Origin: JAKZSU01 sp047517485
Lineage (GTDB): Bacteria > Pseudomonadota > Alphaproteobacteria > UBA7887
NCBI GenBank assembly: GCA_047517485.1
Contig: JAKZSU010000153.1
Coordinates: 1-24,550 of the forward strand
Length of the DNA: 24,550 nt
Direction: 5' to 3'
Both the position numbers and the translations under genes were made by a program. Below the pieces are notes generated by a model. That model saw only the letters and a program-made list of their open reading frames with translations. It did no database searches and was not told where the DNA came from. Of this stretch, positions 14,576 to 22,127 are shown in pieces; within the stretch, counting starts at the first letter, position 1; each line of letters starts with the position of its first letter.

Positions 14576-15900
14576 TGGCGACCCTGTTCGAAGCCGCCGG
14601 CCTCGACGATACCGCGCCGCACCCGCTCGCCGACCGGCTGCGCCCGGCGCGTCTCGCCGATGTTCTCGGCCAAGATCATTTGCTCGGGCCGGACGCGCCG
14701 CTTGGCCGCATGGTCGGTGCCGGCAAGCTCGCCTCGATCATCCTGTGGGGGCCGCCCGGCTGCGGCAAGACCACCGTCGCGCGGCTTTTGGCCGAACAGT
14801 GCGATCTCGATTTCGAGCCGATATCCGCGGTGTTCTCCGGGGTCGCCGATTTGCGCAAGATCTTCGCCCGTGCCGATGAGCGTCGCCAGGCCGGGCGCGG
14901 CACCTTGTTGTTCGTCGATGAAATTCATCGCTTCAACCGCGCCCAGCAGGACGCTTTCCTGCCGTTTGTCGAAGGCGGCACCGTGGTCCTGGTTGGCGCG
15001 ACCACCGAGAATCCGTCATTCGAGCTCAATGCCGCGCTGTTGTCGCGTTGTCAGGTGATGGTGCTCGACCGCCTCGACCGCGACGCGCTCGGCGCGCTAC
15101 TCGACCGCGCCGCGGCGATCGAGGGTCGCGCCCCGCCGCTCGATGACGCGGCGCGCGCGGCGCTGCTCGCGATGGCCGACGGCGATGGGCGCTATCTTCT
15201 CAATATGGCCGAGACGCTGTACCAGATGCCGGGCGAGACCACGCTCGATCCAGCCGGCCTGGTGCGCGCCGTGCAGCAGCGCGCGCCGGTCTACGACAAG
15301 GCGCAGGATGGCCATTTCAATCTGATCAGCGCGCTGCACAAAAGCCTGCGCGGATCCGATGTCGATGCCTCGCTCTATTGGCTCGCGCGCATGCTCGCCG
15401 CCGGCGAGGACCCGCTCTATATCGTCCGCCGCCTGGTGCGCTTCGCGTCCGAGGATATCGGCTTGGCCGATCCCCAGGCGCTGGTCCAAGCGCTCGCCGC
15501 CAAGGACGCGTTTCACTTTATCGGCCCGCCCGAAGGCGAGCTCGCGATCGCCCAGGCGGTGATCTATCTCGCCACCGCCGCCAAGTCGAACGCCGCCTAT
15601 CGCGCGCTCGCCGCCGCGTCGCGCACCGCGCGCGAGACCGGGTCGCTGATGCCGCCCAAGCATATCCTCAACGCGCCCACCGGCCTGATGCGCGATCTCG
15701 GCTATGGCGCCGGCTATGAATACGATCATGACTCGGACGAGGCGTTTTCCGGCCAGGACTATTTCCCCGAAGAGCTGCCGCGCCAGCCCTTCTACGCGCC
15801 GGCGGAACGCGGTTTCGAGCGCGAGATTGCCAAGCGCCTCGCCTATTGGCAGCGCTTGCGCGACGCCCGTGACGAAACCGGCGATGGGGACGCGGAATGA
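14575..15900 (+). CDS. rarA: Replication-associated recombination protein RarA (MgsA)
   Basis: RarA is an AAA+ ATPase acting at stalled replication forks, related to eukaryotic WRNIP1 and to clamp-loader subunits. The ATG at 14575 gives 441 residues. Walker A GPPGCGKTT is at residues 59-67, Walker B LLFVDEIHRF at 111-120 and sensor 1 TTEN at 143-146. The C-terminal tetramerisation part includes SLRGSDVDASLYWLARML and the PPKHILNAPTGLM motif. An upstream in-frame ATG at 14518 lies inside the protease gene and is unlikely. Its stop overlaps the crcB start by four bases. Confidence 0.95.
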   Translation: MATLFEAAGLDDTAPHPLADRLRPARLADVLGQDHLLGPDAPLGRMVGAGKLASIILWGPPGCGKTTVARLLAEQCDLDFEPISAVFSGVADLRKIFARADERRQAGRGTLLFVDEIHRFNRAQQDAFLPFVEGGTVVLVGATTENPSFELNAALLSRCQVMVLDRLDRDALGALLDRAAAIEGRAPPLDDAARAALLAMADGDGRYLLNMAETLYQMPGETTLDPAGLVRAVQQRAPVYDKAQDGHFNLISALHKSLRGSDVDASLYWLARMLAAGEDPLYIVRRLVRFASEDIGLADPQALVQALAAKDAFHFIGPPEGELAIAQAVIYLATAAKSNAAYRALAAASRTARETGSLMPPKHILNAPTGLMRDLGYGAGYEYDHDSDEAFSGQDYFPEELPRQPFYAPAERGFEREIAKRLAYWQRLRDARDETGDGDAE

Positions 15901-16277
15901 AACTCATCGTTGCCATCGCGCTCGGCGGCGCGGTGGGCGCGGTCGGCCGCTATCTGGTGGTGGCCGGCGCGGCCGCCTGGCTCGGCGCCGGGTTTCCTTA
16001 CGGCACCCTCACGGTCAATGTAGTGGGCTCGTTCGCGATGGGTGCGTTGGTCGAGCTCGGCGTGCAGACGTGGTCGCCCAGCCCCGAACTCAAGGCATTC
16101 TTGATGGTCGGATTGCTCGGCGCCTTCACCACCTTTTCGGCGTTTTCCGCCGATGTCGTGGCGCTCTATGGGCGCGGTGCGTTACTCGCCGCCGGCGCCT
16201 ATGTCGTGGCCTCGGTGGTGCTTTCGATCGCCGGTCTAATCGCTGGCATCGGCGCGGTTCGCTGGGCGATGACATGA
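15897..16277 (+). CDS. crcB: Fluoride ion channel CrcB/Fluc
   Basis: CrcB (Fluc) is a small dual-topology membrane channel that exports fluoride. The protein is 126 residues with four hydrophobic segments. The conserved GRYL (17-20), the pore asparagine in VNVVGSF (Asn41) and GAFTTFSAFS (75-84), with the phenylalanines of the fluoride path, are present. It overlaps rarA by four bases and the following rluC gene by four bases. No fluoride riboswitch could be looked for upstream, since the start lies inside rarA. Confidence 0.95.
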   Translation: MKLIVAIALGGAVGAVGRYLVVAGAAAWLGAGFPYGTLTVNVVGSFAMGALVELGVQTWSPSPELKAFLMVGLLGAFTTFSAFSADVVALYGRGALLAAGAYVVASVVLSIAGLIAGIGAVRWAMT

Positions 16278-17278
16278 GCCGCCACGCCACCATCGAGGTG
16301 CTCGCCAACGATGCCGAATCGCGGCTCGATCGCTGGTTCGCCCGGCATTATCCGGGTTTGGGTCATGGCCCGCTGCAGAAATTGCTGCGCACCGGACAAG
16401 TGCGGGTCGATGGCAAGCGGGTGCGCGCCAATACCCGGCTCGAAGCCGGGCAACAGATCCGCGTGCCGCCGCGCTTGCAGGACGGCGGCACGGCGCCGCC
16501 GCCGCCGTCGCCGTTGTCGTCGCGCAACGCCATGCCGGACAAACGGGACGTCGAGGAATTGCGCGCCCGGGTGCTCTACCGCGACGACGACCTGATCGCG
16601 CTCGACAAACCGGCCGGTCTCGCGGTGCAAGGCGGCACCGGTCAGCGCCGCAATCTCGATGCGATGGCGGAGGCGCTGCGCTTCGAGGCCGCCGAGGCGC
16701 CGCGTCTGGTGCACCGACTCGACAAGGACACAAGCGGGGTGCTGTTGCTGGCACGGCATGCACGCGCCGCCGCCCGCCTGACCAAATTGTTCCGCGACGG
16801 TGACATCGCCAAGACCTATTGGGCGGTGGTCGCCGGCACCCCGAAGCCCGCCGATGGTGTGGTCGACCGCCCACTCGCCAAACAGGGAGGCGCCGGGCGC
16901 GAGCGCATGGCCGAGGACCGGGTTTCAGGTCAGTCCGCCGTCACCCGGTATCGCACCGTGGCGCGCGCCGGCCGTCGCGCCGCCTGGCTGGCACTCAACC
17001 CGTTGACCGGCCGCACCCACCAGATTCGCGCCCATTGCGTGATTCTCGACACACCGATCGTCGGCGACGGTAAATATGGCGGCAAATCGGCCTATCTTAG
17101 CGATCCGTCGGGCGCAATCGCGACCCGCTTGCACTTGCTCGCGCGCGAGCTGGTGGTGCCGCATCCCGATGGCGGCAATATGCGCTTCCGCGCCGAGTTG
17201 CCGGATCACATGCGGGCGACGTTTCGCGCCCTGGGCTTCGATCCCGCGTCGCCCCGCGCCGAGCGCGACGACGACTGA
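16274..17278 (+). CDS. rluC: Ribosomal large subunit pseudouridine synthase, RluC type
   Basis: This enzyme isomerises uridines of 23S rRNA to pseudouridine. The ATG at 16274 overlaps the crcB stop and gives 334 residues. An S4-like RNA-binding domain is at about 15-65 (LDRWFARHYPG ... VRVDGKRV), then a Pro/Ser-rich linker (70-85), then the RluA-family catalytic domain with HRLDKDTSG at 147-155, where Asp150 is the catalytic residue. The NPLTGRTHQIRAH motif is also present. RluC and RluD specificity is not certain from sequence; RluC is favoured by the gene neighbourhood and by its general form. Confidence 0.88.
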   Translation: MSRHATIEVLANDAESRLDRWFARHYPGLGHGPLQKLLRTGQVRVDGKRVRANTRLEAGQQIRVPPRLQDGGTAPPPPSPLSSRNAMPDKRDVEELRARVLYRDDDLIALDKPAGLAVQGGTGQRRNLDAMAEALRFEAAEAPRLVHRLDKDTSGVLLLARHARAAARLTKLFRDGDIAKTYWAVVAGTPKPADGVVDRPLAKQGGAGRERMAEDRVSGQSAVTRYRTVARAGRRAAWLALNPLTGRTHQIRAHCVILDTPIVGDGKYGGKSAYLSDPSGAIATRLHLLARELVVPHPDGGNMRFRAELPDHMRATFRALGFDPASPRAERDDD

Positions 17279-17304
17279 GCGGAAAATACCAAGGGTGGAT
17301 AATA

Positions 17305-18003
17305 ATGACCCATTCGATGGGCCGCGATACCAGGCTGGTTTTGTTTGATTGCGACGGCACGCTGGTCGATAGCCAGCACGTCATCGTCGCCGCGATGGGC
17401 GCGGCGTTCGAGGCGCATGATCTGGCGTCGCCGCCCACGCGCGAGATTCGCCGCGTCGTCGGTCTATCGCTGCCGCAAGCCATGGCAATGCTGCTGCCGG
17501 CGGCGGACCAAGCCGAATACGACCGTCTCACCGAACGCTACAAGGAGGCGTTCGTCGCGCAACGCGCGGCCGGCGGCGGCACGCCACCGCTCTATCCCGG
17601 CGCCGAGGACGCGATCAGGCGGCTGGCGGCGCGCGGGCACGTGCTGGGCGTTGCCACCGGCAAGTCGCGTCGGGGGTTGGCGATGACCCTCGAACATTTC
17701 GTTCTCGACGACTATTTCGCCACCTTGCAGACCGCCGACGACGCGCCGAGCAAGCCCCATCCCGCGATGGTCGAGCAAGCCATCGCCGATACCGGCGCGA
17801 CGCCAGAGACCACGGTGGTGATCGGCGATACCACTTTCGATATCGAAATGGCACGCGCCGCCGGAGCCGCGGCGATCGGCGTCGAATGGGGCTATCACGA
17901 CACCGCCGATCTGCTTGCCGCCGGTGCCGCCGCGGTGATCGCGACTTTCGAGGACCTCGACGCGGCCGTCGCGCAGGCCTTTGGCGAAGAGGCATGCGCC
18001 TGA
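17305..18003 (+). CDS. HAD-superfamily phosphatase, phosphoglycolate phosphatase-like
   Basis: This is a cytosolic haloacid-dehalogenase-type phosphatase; the substrate is unknown. The protein is 232 residues with all four motifs: DCDGT with nucleophile Asp15 and Asp17, motif II Thr118 in VATGKS, motif III Lys150 in SKPHP, and motif IV GDTTFD with Asp175 and Asp179. The helical cap between motifs I and II (about 25-95) is of the Gph/PGP class. AGGGTGGA at 17292-17299 supports the ATG. It is 26 bases after rluC and its end overlaps the next gene by 10 bases. A RluC-HAD-ATP12 neighbourhood is common in alphaproteobacteria, from memory. Confidence 0.88.
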   Translation: MTHSMGRDTRLVLFDCDGTLVDSQHVIVAAMGAAFEAHDLASPPTREIRRVVGLSLPQAMAMLLPAADQAEYDRLTERYKEAFVAQRAAGGGTPPLYPGAEDAIRRLAARGHVLGVATGKSRRGLAMTLEHFVLDDYFATLQTADDAPSKPHPAMVEQAIADTGATPETTVVIGDTTFDIEMARAAGAAAIGVEWGYHDTADLLAAGAAAVIATFEDLDAAVAQAFGEEACA

Positions 18004-19493
18004 TCCGCGCCCTAGGCCTTGGGTTTCTCATCGCCGCCGGCCTGGCCGGCGTGGCGTTGGCCGGTCTCGCCGGTGGTTTGAACGCCGAGACCTTGGCCGA
18101 GCGCGTTCGCGCCGGCATCGCGCGCGCCTTCGATCGCCCGGTCTTCGCCGTGCGCCATAGCGTCGTCCTCGCCGAGCGCCTGAGCGTCGTCCTCTACGAT
18201 GTCACCATGGCGCGCGCTGCCGGGCGGCCGGCGCCGTCGCTGATCGCCGCGGATGCGATCGAGGTGCGCCTCGAGCCATGGCCGCTCTTGTTCGGCATGC
18301 TTGTCGTCGAGCGCGTCGAAATCGTCGCGCCGCGCCTGATCGCCCAGGGCGAGCTTCAGGCGCTTGCCGCCTGGCGCCCCCCGCTCGGCGCCGCGGGCGC
18401 GCCCGACATCATTATCCGAGACGGCAGCGGCCGGCTCGACATTTCCCTCGACGGCAGCCGTTCGGCGCTCATCATCGATGCGGTTTCCGGCCGCTGGCGC
18501 CCGGGCCAAGACTTCGACCTCACCGCGACCGGGCGGCTGGGCACCGATATCCCCTTTGCTTTCGATGGCACCCTATCGACCGGGGCTGACGGAATAAGCT
18601 TCGCCGCGCGGAGCCTGACCGTCGGTGCCACGGCGTTGACCGGCGCGTGGACGGTGGAGCCGCGCTGCGACCGTCCGCGCGTCACCGCGACCCTGGCGAC
18701 GGAAAGATTGAACTTCGACGATTGGATCGCCCGCCTTCCGCTTGTCGATATGCCGAACCTCGCGGCGATATTCGGGCCGGCCCCGGAGCCGTTCGGACTT
18801 GGTGTCCTCGACACCCTGGCCGCGCTCGATATATCCCTCGATCTCGACGCGGCGCAGGCCGAACTCGGTGGCCATGGCGTCCACGACGCGGCGTTCGCCA
18901 TGGCGTTGGTCAACGGGCGGCTCGCAGTCACCGAATTCCGCGCGCGGGCGGGCGAGGGGGGGTTCTCGCTGGCCGCGGTTATCGATCGCAACCAGGCCTC
19001 GCACAGTGTGTCGCTGCGCGCCCAGAACCTCGCTTTGTCGTCCTTCAGCACCAATGGCAACACCGCGCGTGTCACCGTCGATCTCTCGCTCACCGGCGAG
19101 GGCCGCGACTGGCCGACGCTTTTCGCCTCGCTGTCGGGGAACGCGCGCATCGATCTCGCCGATGTCGAAATGCAGGTGCCGAGGGCCGACTTGTTCGACG
19201 TTGTTTTGCCGTGGGTGCGCGAAACCGGTCGTTTCACCGTCGATCGCCTGATCGCCGAGCTTGCGATCGACGCCGGTCGCATCAAATCGGACGAAATCCG
19301 CCTCGACACGCCGCGGGTCGCGCTTACCATCGACGGCATGATCGATTTCCGCGAACGCACCCTGCATATCGAACTCATGCCGACCGCGAAGGACTCGGAG
19401 ATCGCCGAGCTCAGCGTGCCGCTGATGATTTCCGGTCCCTTGGCCGATCCCGCCGTGCTGCCCAATCCGGCGCACCCAGCGACATCGCAATGA
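17994..19493 (+). CDS. AsmA-like membrane-anchored protein
   Basis: AsmA-type proteins are large beta-rich proteins anchored in the inner membrane and facing the periplasm, linked to outer-membrane lipid or protein assembly. The ATG at 17994 gives 499 residues. An N-terminal hydrophobic segment is at about 4-28; the rest is mostly beta-type sequence. The C-terminal region at about 380-492 has the AsmA pattern: SGNARIDLADVEM, then GRFTVDRLIAELAIDAGRI and SVPLMISGPLADPAV. It overlaps the phosphatase by 10 bases and the ATP12 gene by 4 bases. Its exact role is not evident from the sequence. Confidence 0.78.
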   Translation: MRLIRALGLGFLIAAGLAGVALAGLAGGLNAETLAERVRAGIARAFDRPVFAVRHSVVLAERLSVVLYDVTMARAAGRPAPSLIAADAIEVRLEPWPLLFGMLVVERVEIVAPRLIAQGELQALAAWRPPLGAAGAPDIIIRDGSGRLDISLDGSRSALIIDAVSGRWRPGQDFDLTATGRLGTDIPFAFDGTLSTGADGISFAARSLTVGATALTGAWTVEPRCDRPRVTATLATERLNFDDWIARLPLVDMPNLAAIFGPAPEPFGLGVLDTLAALDISLDLDAAQAELGGHGVHDAAFAMALVNGRLAVTEFRARAGEGGFSLAAVIDRNQASHSVSLRAQNLALSSFSTNGNTARVTVDLSLTGEGRDWPTLFASLSGNARIDLADVEMQVPRADLFDVVLPWVRETGRFTVDRLIAELAIDAGRIKSDEIRLDTPRVALTIDGMIDFRERTLHIELMPTAKDSEIAELSVPLMISGPLADPAVLPNPAHPATSQ

Positions 19494-20200
19494 GGCGTTT
19501 TTGGGAGACCGTCTCGACCGTCGCCATTGCGGATGGCGGCGGCTACGGCGTGGTGCTCGATTCCCAATCGATCAAGACCCCGGCGCGCCACGTGCTTTGC
19601 GTGCCGACCGCCGCGCTGGCCGCCGCTATCGCCGACGAATGGCGCGGCCAAGGCGAGACGGTGGCGCCGGCGACCATGCCGCAGATGAAATTCGCCTGCA
19701 CCGCGATCGACCGGGTGGCGGCCCAGCGCGAGGCGGTGATCGACGAGATCGCGGCGTTCGCCGGCACCGACTTGCTGTGCTATCGCGCCGACGACCCGCC
19801 GGCACTCGTCGACCGCCAGACCGCGCGCTGGCAACCCGTGCTCGACTGGGCCGCGGTGCGCTTCGATGCGGCGCTCGATAGCACCACCGGTGTGGTTCCG
19901 GTGCGCCAATCCGCGGCCACGCTCGCCGCGGTCCGCCATGCCGTCGCCGCCAACGACGATATGTGTCTCGCCGCCCTCCACGCGGTCACCAGTGTCGCGG
20001 GCTCGGTGGTCCTAGGCCTGGCCTTGGTCGAAGGGCGGCTCGACGCCGCTCGCGTGTCCGAGGCAAGCCTGCTCGACGAGCGTTTCCAAGCCGAGCGCTG
20101 GGGCGAGGACGACGAGGCCACGGCCCGTCGCGCCGCGCTCGAGGATGAAATAGCGAACGCCGCCCGCTTCCTGACCCTGCTAAAAGCCCCGCAGGCATAG
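19490..20200 (+). CDS. ATP12-family F1-ATPase assembly chaperone
   Basis: ATP12 proteins bind the F1 alpha subunit and help assemble ATP synthase; the family is shared by alphaproteobacteria and mitochondria. The ATG at 19490 gives 236 residues. Family segments are RRFWETVSTV at the start, GYGVVLDSQSIKTPARHVL near residues 19-37, DEWRGQGETVAPATMPQMK around 50-68 followed by TAIDRV, and TDLLCYRADDP near 93-103. The C-terminal helical half has DERFQAERWGEDDEA. It ends the coupled run; the noncoding repeat region follows. Confidence 0.9.
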   Translation: MRRFWETVSTVAIADGGGYGVVLDSQSIKTPARHVLCVPTAALAAAIADEWRGQGETVAPATMPQMKFACTAIDRVAAQREAVIDEIAAFAGTDLLCYRADDPPALVDRQTARWQPVLDWAAVRFDAALDSTTGVVPVRQSAATLAAVRHAVAANDDMCLAALHAVTSVAGSVVLGLALVEGRLDAARVSEASLLDERFQAERWGEDDEATARRAALEDEIANAARFLTLLKAPQA

Positions 20201-20250
20201 CGCCGCTATTGCTGATACCGCCATGCAGTGCGTGCAACTCATTGCAGGGC

Positions 20251-20531
20251 GGCAAGCGCGACCGCGCGCCCGAGCTTATGCGAGGCCAGCCTGCGTGGCG
20301 CTTGAACGCTCTTTAAACAACCGGACTGCGCGATGCGCAGGCCGGCAAGCGCGACCGCGCGCCCGAGCTTATGCGAGGCCAGCCTGCGTGGCGCTTGAAC
20401 GCGCTTTAAAACAACCGGCCTGCGCGATGCGCAGGCCGGCAAGCGCGACCGCGCGCCCGAGCTTTTCCGAGGAAAGCCTGGGTGGCGCTTGAACGCCTTA
20501 TAAATCAACCAGACTGCGCGATGCGCAGGCC
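20251..20531. repeat. Three tandem copies of a 93-94 base dyad-rich repeat
   Basis: Copies are at 20251-20343 (93), 20344-20437 (94) and 20438-20531 (94). Each begins GGCAAGCGCGACCGCGCGCC. Copies 1 and 2 differ at only two substitutions and one A of an A run; copy 3 is more diverged, with a cluster of changes in the middle and in the ATTTAAA-like part. Within each unit GCGCG/CGCGC can pair around ACCG, CAAGCGC pairs with GCGCTTG 45 bases later, and the unit joins form GCGC-GAT-GCGC dyads. It resembles clustered REP/BIME-type elements rather than a CRISPR array, since there are no spacers. Confidence 0.9.
20415..20439. repeat. Perfect inverted repeat across the copy 2/copy 3 join
   Basis: An 11-base arm (CCGGCCTGCGC, 20415-20425) and its exact reverse complement (20429-20439) flank the central GAT. 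The equivalent site at the join of copies 1 and 2 has one mismatch, and the one after copy 3 is further decayed. Confidence 0.85.
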
Positions 20532-20594
20532 GCCGCTTTCACCATCCGCGGCGAAGTGCTATGTCGAGTGGCCTTAAGAGCTGTGCGGGGGACC

Positions 20595-22127
20595 ATGGAC
20601 GAGATCATTCGGGAATTGGAGGAACGCCGCGCCGCGGCGCGTGCCGGCGGCGGTGCCCGGCGTCTCGAGACCCAGCACGCCAAGGGCAAGCTGAGCGCCC
20701 GCGAACGCCTCGAACTGTTGCTCGACGAGGGCTCGTTCGAGGAATACGACATGTTCGTCGAGCATCGCTGCAACGATTTCGGCATGGCCGAGCAACGCGT
20801 GCCGGGCGACGGCGTGGTCACCGGGCACGGCACCATCAACGGCCGCAAGTTGTTCGTCTTCAGTCAGGACTTTACTGTATTCGGCGGCTCGCTCAGCGAG
20901 GCCCACGCGGAAAAGATTTGCAAGATCATGGACCAGGCGATGAAGCTTGGGGCGCCGGTGATCGGCATCAACGATTCCGGCGGCGCGCGGATTCAGGAAG
21001 GGGTTGCCTCGCTCGGCGGCTATGCCGAGGTCTTCCAGCGCAACGTGCTCGCCTCCGGCGTGGTGCCGCAGATCAGCATGATCATGGGACCATGCGCCGG
21101 CGGCGCGGTCTACTCGCCGGCGATGACCGACTTCATATTCATGGTCAAGGATTCGTCCTACATGTTCGTCACCGGCCCCGACGTGGTGAAGACGGTGACT
21201 CACGAGACGGTGACCGCGGAGGATCTCGGCGGCGCGGTCACCCACACCACCAAGTCCGGGGTCGCCGATGTCGCGTTCGAGAACGATGTCGAGGCGCTCG
21301 CCACCCTGCGCCGGTTTTTCGACTTCCTGCCACTCAACAATCACGAGGCGCCGCCCGTCCTGGCCGCCGAGGACCCGGCCGATAGCACCGAGCCGTCGCT
21401 CAGTTCCCTGGTGCCGCTCGATCCGCACAAGCCCTACGACATGGCCGAGCTGATCCACAAGATCGTCGACGACGGCGATTTTTTCGAGCTCCAGCCGGGC
21501 TACGCCGCCAACATCGTCGTCGGCTTCGCGCGCATGGAGGGGCATACCGTCGGCATCGTCGCCAACCAGCCGATGGTGCTCGCCGGCTGCCTCGATATCA
21601 ATTCGGCGCGCAAGGCGGCACGCTTCGTGCGCTTCTGCGATTGCTTCAACATCCCCATTCTCACCCTCGTCGATGTCCCCGGATTCCTCCCCGGCACCGA
21701 CCAGGAATACGGCGGCATCATCACCCACGGCGCCAAGCTGCTGTTCGCCTTTGCCGAGGCGACAGTGCCCAAGGTCACGCTGATCACCCGCAAGGCCTAC
21801 GGCGGCGCCTACGACGTGATGAGCTCGAAGCATCTTCGCGGCGACGTCAATTATGCCTGGCCGAGCGCCGAGATCGCGGTGATGGGGCCGAAGGGCGCGG
21901 TCGAGATCATTTTCCGCGGCGCGCTCGAGAACCCCGAGGAAATCGAGCGGCGCACCGAGGAATACCGCGACAAGTTCGCCAACCCCTTCGTCGCCGCCAG
22001 CCGCGGCTATATCGACGACGTCATCATGCCGCAGAATACCCGGCGAAGGATCTGCGGCGCGCTGCGCCTGCTGCGCACAAAACGGCTCGAAAATCCGTGG
22101 AGAAAACATGACAACATCCCACTCTAA
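20595..22127 (+). CDS. pccB: Propionyl-CoA carboxylase beta subunit (carboxyltransferase)
   Basis: The beta subunit moves carboxyl from biotin to propionyl-CoA, giving methylmalonyl-CoA. The ATG at 20595 has GGGGGA just upstream and gives 510 residues, normal length, starting MDEIIRELEERRAAARAGGG. Both halves of the carboxyltransferase fold are visible: the N-half with INDSGGARIQEGV and MGPCAGGAVYSPA, the C-half with VDVPGFLPGTDQEYGGII and KAYGGAYDVMSSKHLRGD. The end (NPWRKHDNIPL) is the usual PccB tail. The frame is open 13 codons upstream to 20556. It overlaps pccA by 20 bases. Confidence 0.94.
   Translation: MDEIIRELEERRAAARAGGGARRLETQHAKGKLSARERLELLLDEGSFEEYDMFVEHRCNDFGMAEQRVPGDGVVTGHGTINGRKLFVFSQDFTVFGGSLSEAHAEKICKIMDQAMKLGAPVIGINDSGGARIQEGVASLGGYAEVFQRNVLASGVVPQISMIMGPCAGGAVYSPAMTDFIFMVKDSSYMFVTGPDVVKTVTHETVTAEDLGGAVTHTTKSGVADVAFENDVEALATLRRFFDFLPLNNHEAPPVLAAEDPADSTEPSLSSLVPLDPHKPYDMAELIHKIVDDGDFFELQPGYAANIVVGFARMEGHTVGIVANQPMVLAGCLDINSARKAARFVRFCDCFNIPILTLVDVPGFLPGTDQEYGGIITHGAKLLFAFAEATVPKVTLITRKAYGGAYDVMSSKHLRGDVNYAWPSAEIAVMGPKGAVEIIFRGALENPEEIERRTEEYRDKFANPFVAASRGYIDDVIMPQNTRRRICGALRLLRTKRLENPWRKHDNIPL
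22099..22102 (+). promoter_or_regulatory. Ribosome binding site that decides the pccA start
   Basis: GGAG ends five bases before the ATG at 22108. The second ATG at 22132 has an AAGAGG directly abutting it, too close to serve, so 22108 is preferred. Confidence 0.5.

Larger units (their letters stand above)
20201..20594 (+). other. Noncoding region between ATP12 gene and pccB
   Basis: This 394-base gap holds no convincing gene. It begins with small hairpins (for example TGCAA/TTGCA at 20233-20246), continues with three tandem repeats at 20251-20531 and ends with 63 bases before the pccB start. Short open frames exist on both strands across the repeats but one unit is 93 and the other two are 94 bases long, so no frame is kept. 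Confidence 0.8.

Noticed and set aside
20499..20504. TATAAA in repeat copy 3 as a -10 box for pccB
   Set aside because: No acceptable -35 sequence lies 16-18 bases upstream, and the other repeat copies lack it.
20223..20508. Open frames on both strands across the tandem repeats, giving repetitive Ala/Arg-rich peptides
   Set aside because: One repeat unit is 93 bases and the others 94, so no frame is kept; no ribosome binding site or family match is visible; the peptides mirror the repeat.
20251..20531. Possible CRISPR array
   Set aside because: The units are 93-94 bases, directly adjoining, with no unique spacers and no cas genes nearby.
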